A stretch of 57,295 bases of DNA from Flavobacterium sp. A45. Its GTDB lineage: Bacteria; Bacteroidota; Bacteroidia; Flavobacteriales; Flavobacteriaceae. The stretch is taken from NCBI RefSeq assembly GCF_002001005.1, contig NZ_MUNX01000100.1:1-57295 (forward strand), in the 5' to 3' direction. How positions within the stretch are numbered: the first letter of the stretch is position 1; every line of letters starts with the position of its first letter. The notes under the pieces are model-generated. The model was not told the origin of the DNA, searched no databases, and saw only the letters and a list, made by a program, of their open reading frames with translations. The translations under genes and the position numbers were made by a program. Shown here piece after piece: positions 26,460-35,248 of the stretch.

Positions 26460-26544
26460 ATGACCCTTAAAATGCACATTATCACATTAGCCATAATTAC
26501 ATCAAATCATATACAAATTCGAAATAATATAAAAAGAACAATAC

Positions 26545-29418
26545 ATGAAATTGACTAGACTTTTTTTGCTGTTTATTTTACTTAACTCACCTTTACTATT
26601 TTTTGGGCAGGTAAAAAAAATTGGTCTTCCCCTTATCAAAAATTACAGCAGAACAGATTACAAAGGAGGAACACAAAACTGGAATATTGACCAGGATAAA
26701 AACGGAAATATCTATTTTGGAAATAATGACGGTCTTTTACAATTTGACGGATCGAAATGGAATAAATACAAAGCAAAAAACTCAGATGCTATTAAATGTT
26801 TAAAAGTAGATGCATCCGGAAAAATATATGTAGGCTGTTATAATGAGTTTGGCTATTTCAAAGCCAATTCAAAAGGAAAACTCGAATACTTTTCTATTTC
26901 CAATTCATTAGATAAAAAAACTTTAGGCATAATTGACTTTATCTGGAAAATACACCTTTACAAGGATGAGGTTATTTTTCAGTCATTCGACCATATCTAT
27001 ATATACAAGAACAACAAAGTCAAAATCATAAATGCCCCAAAAAGATTTCAATTCTCTTTTCTAACCAATTCCAGATTGTACTTACAGGATATTTCTTCTG
27101 GAATTTTAGAATATAAAAATGGCAAACTGAATTATCTTAAAGGATTAAACACTTTTAACAATTCGGAAATTTGGGGAATGGTTGAATTAGAAAAAAACAA
27201 AATCCTAGCTGCTACATTAGACAAAGGGCTTTTTATAATAACAAACAATCAGGCATTGCCATGGAATACCCAAGCCAATACCTTTATAAAAAAGAATGGT
27301 TCTCTGGGATGCATCCTTTATAAGAACAAATACGTTGTAATAAACTCGGTTCTTGACGGTATTATCGTTTGTGATCTAAACGGAAATATTATACAGCACA
27401 TCGACCGAAGCAAAGGGCTTCAAAACAATACGGTTCTTACTTCATTTATAGACAAAAGCAATAATCTTTGGCTGGGATTAGACAATGGAATTGCATATGT
27501 AAACGAAAACTCATTTCTTACCTATTTTGGATTTAGCTATAATTTAGGAACCGTTTATTCATCTGTTGTACATAAAGGCAATTTGTATGTAGCGACCAAT
27601 CAAGGGGTTTTTTATCATCCTTGGGATACCGATTTCAAAGAAGGCTCTTTTAAACTTATTGAAGGAACTACTACCCAAGCATGGAATGTACAGATAATAA
27701 ATGGAGAATTAATATGTGCCAGCAATAAAGGAGCGCTACTTATACAGAATAGAAAAATGATTAAAAATCTGGATCCAAAAGGATACTTCGGTTTTAAATC
27801 AATACCTAATCATCCCAACTTTTTTATAGGGGCAAATTACAATGGCTTTTCTGTTTTTGAAAAGACAAGTACAGGAATGAAATTCAGAAATAAAATAGAA
27901 GGCATCGACAAATCATCCAATTCATTTGAAATTGACAAAGATTATTTATGGCTAAAAAAAGACCAATACATATATCAAATCACCCTGAATAATGATTTAA
28001 GAAACGCTAACACCATTAAAACCTTTACTCAATTTTCTGAACAAAATCCTGGTACAGGAAGTCTTCAAAAAATAAAGAATATAGTTTTTTTTCAATCTAA
28101 TAATATTTTCTACACTTATTCTATAACTCAAGGCACATTTACAGAAGATGCTGTAATGACCAATATATTCAAGTCAATTCCAAAAATTAAAAAATTGACA
28201 GAAGATACCAATGGTAATCTTTGGTACAATTTTAATGAATCAATGGGAGCACTGATAAAAGAGGGCAATGGCAAATACAAACATGTCATAACTCCATTCT
28301 CAAACTTAACCGGGAAATTAGTGGACAATTATATGTCTATAAATACTATTGATTCCCGAAACACTTTTATAGGCTTAACAGATGGTCTGGCACATTATGA
28401 TGCAGCTGTAGAAAACAAATCTGTATCAAAACCTATTGCTCATATAAGAAGTTTTACATTTCCTGGCGACACCATTCATCTGGGAAATAAGCAAGACAAA
28501 AGTGAGAAATATGAACTGCCTTATGCCTCAAATCAAGTCAAATTCACATTTTCGTCCCCTTCATACGAAAATCTTGAAAATATTGAATTTTCCTATCAGC
28601 TGGAAGGCTTTGATGAAGATTGGAGTGATTGGTCCAACAACACTATAAAAGAATATACCAATTTAAAAGAGGGAAATTATAAAATGAAAGTAAAAGCACG
28701 AAACAGCTTTAGGATTCAATCAGACGAAACTTCTATTGAATTCAGAGTGTTCCCTCCTTGGTACAGACATTCATTAGCCTACTTATTTTACTTACTGATG
28801 GCTGCTGGTTTAGTTTACTACACCCGATTTAGCATTAAAATGAAAATCAGAAAAAATAGATATGTTGAAACACTAGAACAGCGAAGGTTATATTTAGAAA
28901 AAGAAACTAAAATCAAGCAAGAACAATATGAATTGGAAAAAGAAATTGAAAAACTTGAAAATGAAAAATTACAAATAAAACTACTATCAAAAGATAAAGA
29001 ATTGGTAAACAACACATTGCAAGTGGTTAAAAAAAATAAAATATTAAACGGAATTATTCAAAGGCTTAGAGATATCAACACGAGCTCATTTGACGAAGCG
29101 GCAAAGACTCAATTTACCAAACTGAACAAAAGTATTATTAAGGAAGTCAGTACCGACAAAAGCTGGAAGGATCTTGAAAAACACCTGAAAAATGTCCACT
29201 TTGATTTTCTAAAAAAATTAAAGGAAAAACACCCTGCCATTACTCCGAGAGAAATGGATCTTGCGACCTATTTACTAATGAACATGTCCACCAAAGAAAT
29301 TGCAGAATTCATGAATATATCAACAGGAGGAGTCGATTTGGCCCGATACCGATTAAGAAAAAAACTGGAATTGAATCAGAAAGAAAATTTAATCGGGTAC
29401 TTCATGAGCATAAAATAG
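26545..29418 (+). CDS. Membrane-spanning propeller/Y_Y_Y sensor with LuxR-type HTH (PUL1 regulator)
   Basis: The 957-residue protein has a signal peptide. About 640 residues of two-component-regulator propeller repeats follow (for example GNIYFGNNDGLLQFDGSKW, NLWLGLDNGIAYVNENSF). A Y_Y_Y domain spans 665-738 (FSYQLEGFDEDWSDWS), then one transmembrane helix (742-763), a coiled coil (about 770-850) and a LuxR-like HTH (894-957, TPREMDLATYLLMNMSTKEI). The periplasmic half is that of hybrid two-component PUL regulators, but there is no kinase, ATPase or receiver domain, so the signal must pass through the coiled coil to the HTH. It is transcribed away from susC and presumably activates the operon. 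Confidence 0.9.
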   Translation: MKLTRLFLLFILLNSPLLFFGQVKKIGLPLIKNYSRTDYKGGTQNWNIDQDKNGNIYFGNNDGLLQFDGSKWNKYKAKNSDAIKCLKVDASGKIYVGCYNEFGYFKANSKGKLEYFSISNSLDKKTLGIIDFIWKIHLYKDEVIFQSFDHIYIYKNNKVKIINAPKRFQFSFLTNSRLYLQDISSGILEYKNGKLNYLKGLNTFNNSEIWGMVELEKNKILAATLDKGLFIITNNQALPWNTQANTFIKKNGSLGCILYKNKYVVINSVLDGIIVCDLNGNIIQHIDRSKGLQNNTVLTSFIDKSNNLWLGLDNGIAYVNENSFLTYFGFSYNLGTVYSSVVHKGNLYVATNQGVFYHPWDTDFKEGSFKLIEGTTTQAWNVQIINGELICASNKGALLIQNRKMIKNLDPKGYFGFKSIPNHPNFFIGANYNGFSVFEKTSTGMKFRNKIEGIDKSSNSFEIDKDYLWLKKDQYIYQITLNNDLRNANTIKTFTQFSEQNPGTGSLQKIKNIVFFQSNNIFYTYSITQGTFTEDAVMTNIFKSIPKIKKLTEDTNGNLWYNFNESMGALIKEGNGKYKHVITPFSNLTGKLVDNYMSINTIDSRNTFIGLTDGLAHYDAAVENKSVSKPIAHIRSFTFPGDTIHLGNKQDKSEKYELPYASNQVKFTFSSPSYENLENIEFSYQLEGFDEDWSDWSNNTIKEYTNLKEGNYKMKVKARNSFRIQSDETSIEFRVFPPWYRHSLAYLFYLLMAAGLVYYTRFSIKMKIRKNRYVETLEQRRLYLEKETKIKQEQYELEKEIEKLENEKLQIKLLSKDKELVNNTLQVVKKNKILNGIIQRLRDINTSSFDEAAKTQFTKLNKSIIKEVSTDKSWKDLEKHLKNVHFDFLKKLKEKHPAITPREMDLATYLLMNMSTKEIAEFMNISTGGVDLARYRLRKKLELNQKENLIGYFMSIK

Positions 29419-29420
29419 AT

Positions 29421-29460
29421 AAAAAAAGAGGCTGTCTCACTACTTGTGAAACAGCCTCTT
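29421..29460. terminator. Terminator between regulator 1 and the PUL2 tail
   Basis: AAGAGGCTGT (29426-29435) pairs with ACAGCCTCTT (29451-29460). The A run at 29421-29427 makes it a good terminator for the PUL2 transcript on the minus strand. It is weaker for regulator 1. Confidence 0.75.
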
Positions 29461-29490
29461 AAATTAATGCAGGAATTTAATTTCTTACTG

Positions 29491-29646
29491 CACTGCCATT
29501 TTATCCTGATTTGCAGTACTCCCCCAAAGTGATGGTTTTGAATCATCGTAGTCGGATATTGCAGCATCTTTCCCTTGGCCTCTGGGAGCAGCGTGCAAGT
29601 CTAAGATTAAAGATGTTTTATTGGCTTAACACCGTTTTGCTAAATC
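29491..29646 (-). pseudogene. Remnant of a GH5 gene at the end of PUL2
   Basis: About 150 bases align with the PUL1 GH5 gene (15741-15897) with roughly 16 differences by eye, including a 52-base exact match (29531-29582 with 15780-15831). The reading frame of the fragment is intact (LDLHAAPRGQGKDAAISDYD, then NQDKM) but soon ends in TAA. It covers GH5 residues of about 140-192, without either catalytic glutamate. It shows that a GH5 copy once stood here or was copied in. Confidence 0.85.
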
Positions 29647-29765
29647 CAAAGGAGCGAAGACGCAAAGAAATAGGTTCTAAACTTTGCGCCCTTGCAACTT
29701 CTCGATAGAAAACAAAACAAAACAAAACTGTCCTAGCGGACCTCACCATAACGATGCTTTTTCAA
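29647..29765. other. Gene-free gap with a GCAAAG/CTTTGC inverted repeat
   Basis: GACGCAAAG (29659-29667) faces CTTTGCGCC (29682-29690). Similar GCGAAGACGCAAAG elements are, from memory, scattered in Flavobacterium genomes. Nothing else is seen before the GH3 stop. Confidence 0.3.
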
Positions 29766-32033
29766 TTATTTCTTCAATAAAAAATCTTTATTAAGATTTG
29801 AGACTTGGATTGTAAATGTTCCTTTTTCAGAAATCCATTTTAAATCATTATTCACAAACTGTAAATCTTTTTGTTTTAAAACAAAGCTAACCGTTTTGGT
29901 TTCTTTAGGTTCCAAACTGATTTTTTCGAATCTTTTTAATGTTTTAACTTCTGGTGTAATGCTGGCAAAATTATCCGTCAAATACAACAAAACAGTTTCT
30001 TTCCCCGCTTTTGCACCTGAATTAGTGACTTCAACAGAAACATTGATTTCATCCGCATCATTGATTTCGGTTTTATCTATTTTCAGATTTGAATAGGTAA
30101 AGGTCGTATAAGATAATCCAGTTCCAAACTCAAATTGAGGGTAATAACTTTTTTCATATTTAGCATCATTATTTTGTTCCCCTTCCGAAATGCTCTCGGT
30201 GTATTTTCGGTTGTATTTTTCCAATGAATTAGGATATCTAGGATAATTATACGGTAATCTTCCACTTGGATTTACATCTCCGTAAAGAATATCAACCAAA
30301 GCTCTCGCTCCTTCATTTCCTGGCAAGTAACATTGAACCACAGCATTCATTTTATCTTCAAAATCACTAATCAATCTTGGTCTTCCTTCATTTAAAACCA
30401 AAACAATCGGCTTATTTAATTTGGCTAGAGCCAAAGCCAGTTTTATCTGAGAATCACTCATAAATAAATTACTGATATCACCCGGAGTTTCGGTATAATT
30501 TTTTTCTCCCAAACACAAAACAATTTTGGATGCTTGTTTAGCAAGTGCAACCGCCTTCTCTATTTCGGCATCATCTTCTTTTGCGAAGTCAGCGCCTGAA
30601 GTATACAGAACATTCTCTTTCCCCAATTTATTTTGAAAAGCCTCTAAAATGGTAAATTTGTCTGCAGCATAAACATCCGAGTTTTCACCTTGCCATGTGT
30701 ATGACCAACCCCCATTCAAATATTTCATACTGTTTGAAGTTGGACCGGTTACAAGAATTTTTTCACTTTTATTCAATGGCAAAACAGCGTCTTTGTTTTT
30801 CAACAATGTAATCGATTCTGCAGCGGTGTTATAAGCTTCCTGAATATGCTCTGGAGAACCAAATTTTGGATAATCTTTGGCATTGGCTACTGAGTTTTCA
30901 AACAAATTCAATTCATATTTCATTCTCAAAATTCTAGAAACGGCATCATCAATTCTTGACATTGGCACTTCTCCTTTGTTTACCAGATCCAATAAATCTG
31001 TGTAAAAAGAAAAATCCTCAGGAACCATACTCATGTCGATTCCAGCCATAACGGCTATTCGAACAGCATCTCTGTTGGTTTCGGCAACTTTATGTCTGGT
31101 GTATAAATAAATAATATCTTTCCAGTCCGTAACTACAACTCCCGAAAATCCCAATTCATTTTTAAGGATATCCGTTAGCAAATGTTTGCTTGCGTGTACC
31201 GGAGTCCCATTTATTTCACCCGAACTTACCATTACGCTTTTGGCACCTGCCTTAATTGCTGCTTCGTAAATTGTCAAATCGTATTGTCTCAAAATTCTTT
31301 CCGGAATTATACTTGGTGTTCTGTCTTTTCCGGTTGTAGTACTACCGTAACCTAAATAATGCTTCATGCAGGAAGCTACTTGATATTTTGACCCAAAACT
31401 ATTGTTTTCAAAACCATCAACTAATGCTACTGCCATTCTGGACGACAAATAAGGATCTTCTCCAAAAGATTCCCAGATTCTTGACCAAGCCGGATTTCTA
31501 GGAAAATCCAAATCGGGTGAAAAAACCCAAGGAATAGAAGAAGCTCTAGTTTCGTAAGCCGAAATCTCGGCTCCACGTTTTACCAAATTTGGATTAAAGG
31601 TAGCGGCCAAGCCAATTTGTTGCGGAAACAAAGTCGCTCCAGCTGTATAGCTTGCTCCATGAATGGCATCTATCCCATACAAAACAGGTATTTTCAGTCT
31701 TGTTTTATTCGCCTCATTACTGATGGTAGTCATAACTTCTTTCCACTTTGCAACAGTAGGCGCACCCGGATTTGGTACGTTCAAAATGGAACCAATATGA
31801 TACGTTTGAATTCCCTCTTTCAATTTTTCGGCATCGATGACTCCTGGATTTCCTTTTTGTTCAAAATTGGTTACCGTTATTTGTGTCATTTGTCCAATTT
31901 TTTCTTCTACACTCATTTTCGAGAGTAGTTCTGAAACCTTAACATCAATGTCATCCTTTTTTCGTTTAATTTCTTGACTCCAAGAAGTAAACGATATCAC
32001 ACATACAAATAATAATAGTGTTGTATTTTTCAT
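29766..32033 (-). CDS. GH3 beta-glucosidase, second type (PUL2)
   Basis: The 755-residue protein has a signal peptide (KNTTLLLFVCVISFTSWSQ). The GH3 barrel has VLYGIDAIHGASYTAGATLF, MKHYLGYG and nucleophile D303 in GVVVTDWKDI. The alpha/beta domain (LLKNKDAVLPLNKSEK) and fibronectin-like C-terminus are present. It differs in many positions from the PUL1 GH3 (for example FSPDLDFPRNPAWSRIWESFG), so it is from another subgroup rather than a recent duplicate. It probably releases glucose from beta-1,3- or 1,6-linked oligosaccharides. The start is ATG at 32033; the two codons before it form a TTG-initiated extension. Confidence 0.92.
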   Translation of the reverse strand: MKNTTLLLFVCVISFTSWSQEIKRKKDDIDVKVSELLSKMSVEEKIGQMTQITVTNFEQKGNPGVIDAEKLKEGIQTYHIGSILNVPNPGAPTVAKWKEVMTTISNEANKTRLKIPVLYGIDAIHGASYTAGATLFPQQIGLAATFNPNLVKRGAEISAYETRASSIPWVFSPDLDFPRNPAWSRIWESFGEDPYLSSRMAVALVDGFENNSFGSKYQVASCMKHYLGYGSTTTGKDRTPSIIPERILRQYDLTIYEAAIKAGAKSVMVSSGEINGTPVHASKHLLTDILKNELGFSGVVVTDWKDIIYLYTRHKVAETNRDAVRIAVMAGIDMSMVPEDFSFYTDLLDLVNKGEVPMSRIDDAVSRILRMKYELNLFENSVANAKDYPKFGSPEHIQEAYNTAAESITLLKNKDAVLPLNKSEKILVTGPTSNSMKYLNGGWSYTWQGENSDVYAADKFTILEAFQNKLGKENVLYTSGADFAKEDDAEIEKAVALAKQASKIVLCLGEKNYTETPGDISNLFMSDSQIKLALALAKLNKPIVLVLNEGRPRLISDFEDKMNAVVQCYLPGNEGARALVDILYGDVNPSGRLPYNYPRYPNSLEKYNRKYTESISEGEQNNDAKYEKSYYPQFEFGTGLSYTTFTYSNLKIDKTEINDADEINVSVEVTNSGAKAGKETVLLYLTDNFASITPEVKTLKRFEKISLEPKETKTVSFVLKQKDLQFVNNDLKWISEKGTFTIQVSNLNKDFLLKK

Positions 32034-32127
32034 GTTCAATTTTAATTTTTTATTGCATTAAAATGAAGTTTGAATCGCAATCCATACTTCTTTTGCTGAT
32101 TAATTAGCTTTTTTGAAATTCATTTTA

Positions 32128-33585
32128 TTAATAAACCACCGTTTGAATTCCGTGGGCAGGAATTGTAATAACCGTTTTAGCGTTGGCAACAATTAAATTA
32201 TACGTCACGCTATTATCTGTTGAATTCATTACAACGGTCACCATTTTTCCGTTGTTGTTAAGAAACGAAGTGCTCAACAGCACGCTTCTGCTCACAGCCG
32301 TACTGACTCTTTTGGCTTTAGGCTCAATGAATTTGGAAAAATGTCCAATGTAATAATACGAAGGTGTGTAAATTAACTCCCCTGTGGTAGTGTCTGCATG
32401 AATAGGTGCGAAACAAAAATTTCCAACATGATTAGGCCCTCCAAACTGATCCAATAGAATATTCCAATCCGTCCAAGCAACCGTGCCATTGTTAAAATCA
32501 TTAATCATAGATGTCCCATATCTTTCAGCATTTGGCCAAAACTGATATTTAGCAGCGTCAAATTTTTCCACACAGCCTTCAGTAAAAATTAATTTTTTAT
32601 CGGGATAAGCTTCATTAACTTTTTTTACATTTTCAAACATTGGTGCTCCTCCTGCCCATGTTTCGTACCAATGAAATCCCATTCCCCAAACGTATTTTGC
32701 CGCTTCAGGATCAGAATAAATAACACTTGCTCTTTGGTTCATTAAGTCTCTATTATGATCCCAAATAATGATTTTCTTATCTCCCAGCCCTTCTTTTTGC
32801 ATTGTAGGGCCTAGGTAATTCTTCAAGAAATCTCTTTCGGCTTCTGCTGTATATAAACAAGATTCCCAAGTTTGCGTGGCCATTGGTTCATTTTGTGTAG
32901 ATAAACCCCAAATTGGCATACCTTCTTTTTCATACTCTTTTATAAACTTCGCATAATAGTTTGCCCATACCTGATAAAATTCCGGCAATAATGCACCTCC
33001 TTTTAGCATAGTTTTATTGGTTTTCATGAAAGCAGGCGGACTCCAAGGAGTTGCATACATTATCATTTTACCCCCAGCAGTTTTTATTGCCTCTTTTATC
33101 ATAGGAATACGATATTGCTGGTCATGCTTAATTGAAAACGTTTTTAACTCTTTATCACCCTCCTCAATATAGGTGTAGGATTTACTGCTAAAATCTGAAC
33201 TATGAATCGTTGTTCTCAATAAAGAATAACCAATCCCTTTTTGTTTATCGTAGTAAGCATCCAAAAGTTCTCTTTGCTTTTCTTTTGATAATTTAGCATA
33301 CACTTCAGCACTGGCGTCTGTTATGGCTCCTCCAATTCCCATAAAAGTCTGATAGGTTTTTGTGGGTTCCACAAAAATTGATATTTCGGTCTCTATAGGT
33401 TGATTTGCTATTGAAAAAACCAACTTTTCCGTAGGACTTATTTTTAATTTTGTATTGGCTGCTGTTGTATATACCGCAACAGATTTGTCTTTTGTGGAAA
33501 ACAAATTCTCTTGGGTACCTTTTTTTTGTTGCCCAAATGCAAAAATGGTTGCTAATACTAATGTTGTGGTGGTTATTTTTTTCAT
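32128..33585 (-). CDS. GH30 glucanase, probable beta-1,6-glucanase (PUL2)
   Basis: The 485-residue protein is the paralogue of 16380-17837, with the same length and the same catalytic positions: E233 in TQNEPMATQTWESC and E336 in IFTEGCVEKF. The signal peptide is KKITTTTLVLATIFAFGQQ. The high similarity (about three quarters identical by eye) shows that at least this gene was shared by duplication between the two PULs. It starts 3 bases after the nuclease remnant. Confidence 0.9.
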   Translation of the reverse strand: MKKITTTTLVLATIFAFGQQKKGTQENLFSTKDKSVAVYTTAANTKLKISPTEKLVFSIANQPIETEISIFVEPTKTYQTFMGIGGAITDASAEVYAKLSKEKQRELLDAYYDKQKGIGYSLLRTTIHSSDFSSKSYTYIEEGDKELKTFSIKHDQQYRIPMIKEAIKTAGGKMIMYATPWSPPAFMKTNKTMLKGGALLPEFYQVWANYYAKFIKEYEKEGMPIWGLSTQNEPMATQTWESCLYTAEAERDFLKNYLGPTMQKEGLGDKKIIIWDHNRDLMNQRASVIYSDPEAAKYVWGMGFHWYETWAGGAPMFENVKKVNEAYPDKKLIFTEGCVEKFDAAKYQFWPNAERYGTSMINDFNNGTVAWTDWNILLDQFGGPNHVGNFCFAPIHADTTTGELIYTPSYYYIGHFSKFIEPKAKRVSTAVSRSVLLSTSFLNNNGKMVTVVMNSTDNSVTYNLIVANAKTVITIPAHGIQTVVY

Positions 33586-33588
33586 TAT

Positions 33589-33804
33589 TTATTTGCAGTT
33601 AATTTCGATTAAAACAGGGAAATGATCCGATGGATATTTCAAATTTTTAGCATCCGATAGAACAGCATATTTAATAACTGTAATGGAGTTGCCTTTTGAT
33701 AAAAGAATGCAGTCAATCAAATGTGATGTTGCTTCATTATATTTTAAATTGTTAAACGTTCCGAAGGGACAAAAGGTTTTTCTTTGAAATCGTTCTGGAA
33801 TCAT
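33589..33804 (-). pseudogene. C-terminal stump of an endonuclease/exonuclease/phosphatase family protein
   Basis: The 71-codon frame ends with LIDCILLS and the signature PSDHFPVLIEINCK, the last conserved block of the endonuclease/exonuclease/phosphatase fold. The rest of the usual protein of roughly 280 residues, including the N-terminal metal-binding Asn and Glu and the central His, is missing, and no trace of it was seen upstream. It is therefore catalytically dead if translated. It sits inside PUL2 between GH16 and GH30, 3 bases before GH30. PUL1 has no counterpart there. Confidence 0.75.
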
Positions 33805-33853
33805 TTATTTATTTTTTAATTGATTAGCAATGGTCAAACCACTCTGAAAAATT

Positions 33854-33902
33854 CTTCATTAGAGCTTCTACCAAACTTAAAAAATAGAAGCTGCTAATGA
33901 AG
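33854..33902 (-). promoter_or_regulatory. Large intercistronic hairpin after GH16 (PUL2)
   Basis: CTTCATTAGAGCTTCTA (33854-33870) pairs with TAGAAGCTGCTAATGAAG (33885-33902) with one bulge. On the minus strand it is preceded by TTAAGTTAGGTAGTTTGGT and followed by AATTTTT, a partial-terminator form. Confidence 0.55.
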
Positions 33903-33931
33903 ACCAAACTACCTAACTTAACCAAAACATT

Positions 33932-34996
33932 TTAATTATATACTCTAACGTAATCTATTTCAAAAGTTGAAGAAGTAAAATTTGGATCTATATTTCCGCC
34001 AAAATTCCCACCAATTGCACAATTTATTATTATAAAGAAATTTTGATTAAATGGTAAATTTGCGGAATTTGAAAAGGTGTAAAACAAATTATTATCAATG
34101 TAAAACTTTATGGTGTCTGCTCTCCAATCAACGGAATAAATATGAAATTCTGAAGTAGCATTTGAAATCATTTTAGTTAATCCATCCCCATTTGCACCGG
34201 AATGACCAGGATGATGTAAGGTTGCATAAATCTTATTCAATTGATTTCCTACGTGTTCCATAACATCAATTTCTCCACAAGCAGGCCAGCCCACTGTTTT
34301 TATATTATCGCCAAGCATCCATAATGCTGGCCATGTTCCCGCTCCTGCAGGCAATTTTGCCCTAAACTCTACTTTACCATATTTAAAAGCAAATTTCCCA
34401 GCTGTTAGAAGTCTTGCAGAAGTATAAGTACTCCCCAAATAATTTTCTTTTATTGTATTAATTTTAAGAACACCTCCCTTTACTATAACATTCTCTGGTC
34501 GGTTCGTATAGTATTGAGGTTCATTATTACCCCAACCTCCAGCTCCAAGATCATAACCCCATTTTTCACTATTCGGAGCTCCATCAACATCGAATTCATC
34601 TGCCCAAATTTGGGCACTCGCAACAAAAATTGTAATAGATTTTGTCGCATTAAAATATTTTACACCATTGAATGCTGAAACTTGCATATCAAAAGTCTTT
34701 GTGCCGCTCGCACTATAAGTATGGCTAAATGTTCCCGTTGTAGTTTCTAAAGTTTCTCCATCACCAAATACTATTTTAAAAGATGTAGCACTATTTGAAC
34801 TAATCTTAAAATTAACAATACCACTTCCATTACCATTTGGCAATTGGGTAGTCGTCCCAACAACTTCTGCATTTATTACCAAATCTGGTTCGGTATTTTT
34901 TTTGGGGGGCTCACTGCCGTTCTCACTAGAACTACAACTCAATAAGGCTACGAATAGCAACATTGGCAACGCTAGAATTTTTTTAAATATTTCCAT
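33932..34996 (-). CDS. GH16 endo-beta-1,3-glucanase (laminarinase-like) lipoprotein (PUL2)
   Basis: The 354-residue protein has a lipobox (FVALLSCSSS), a PKD-like domain (about 35-125) and a GH16 domain with the catalytic motif GEIDVME (E242, D244, E247), WADEFDVDGAPNSEKWGY and SEFHIYSVDW. It is the paralogue of the PUL1 GH16, colinear along its whole length, and probably cuts beta-1,3-glucan at the cell surface. A 252-base gap with a hairpin separates it from the SGBP gene. Confidence 0.92.
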   Translation of the reverse strand: MEIFKKILALPMLLFVALLSCSSSENGSEPPKKNTEPDLVINAEVVGTTTQLPNGNGSGIVNFKISSNSATSFKIVFGDGETLETTTGTFSHTYSASGTKTFDMQVSAFNGVKYFNATKSITIFVASAQIWADEFDVDGAPNSEKWGYDLGAGGWGNNEPQYYTNRPENVIVKGGVLKINTIKENYLGSTYTSARLLTAGKFAFKYGKVEFRAKLPAGAGTWPALWMLGDNIKTVGWPACGEIDVMEHVGNQLNKIYATLHHPGHSGANGDGLTKMISNATSEFHIYSVDWRADTIKFYIDNNLFYTFSNSANLPFNQNFFIIINCAIGGNFGGNIDPNFTSSTFEIDYVRVYN

Positions 34997-35190
34997 TATT
35001 TTGATTTAATTATATGCAGGATATAGGTATAATAAACCCTTACCAATTATGCCATAAAAGACACTTGGTTCAGAAAGTATTGTTTTTTTAATTATCTAAA
35101 AACGATTTTTTTAGCGTAGGAAAATAGATAATACATTTAATACTGTATTTAACCTTAGCTATTTGGTTCCAGTAAATTAAAAGTTTATAA

Positions 35191-35226
35191 TTCGAAAAAG
35201 GAAGAATCGAATCTCCCCTTTTCGAA
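35191..35226 (-). promoter_or_regulatory. Intercistronic hairpin between SGBP and GH16 (PUL2)
   Basis: TTCGAAAA (35191-35198) pairs with TTTTCGAA (35219-35226), and GG with CC inside. On the minus strand it is preceded by GTTAAGTTGGTTT. It holds the same position as the hairpin at 20547 in PUL1. Confidence 0.5.
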
Positions 35227-35248
35227 AATATAAACCAACTTAACTGTG

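Noticed and set aside
29511..29708. 65-codon plus-strand frame
   Set aside because: It is antisense to the GH5 remnant and continues into gene-free sequence; the real similarity is on the minus strand.
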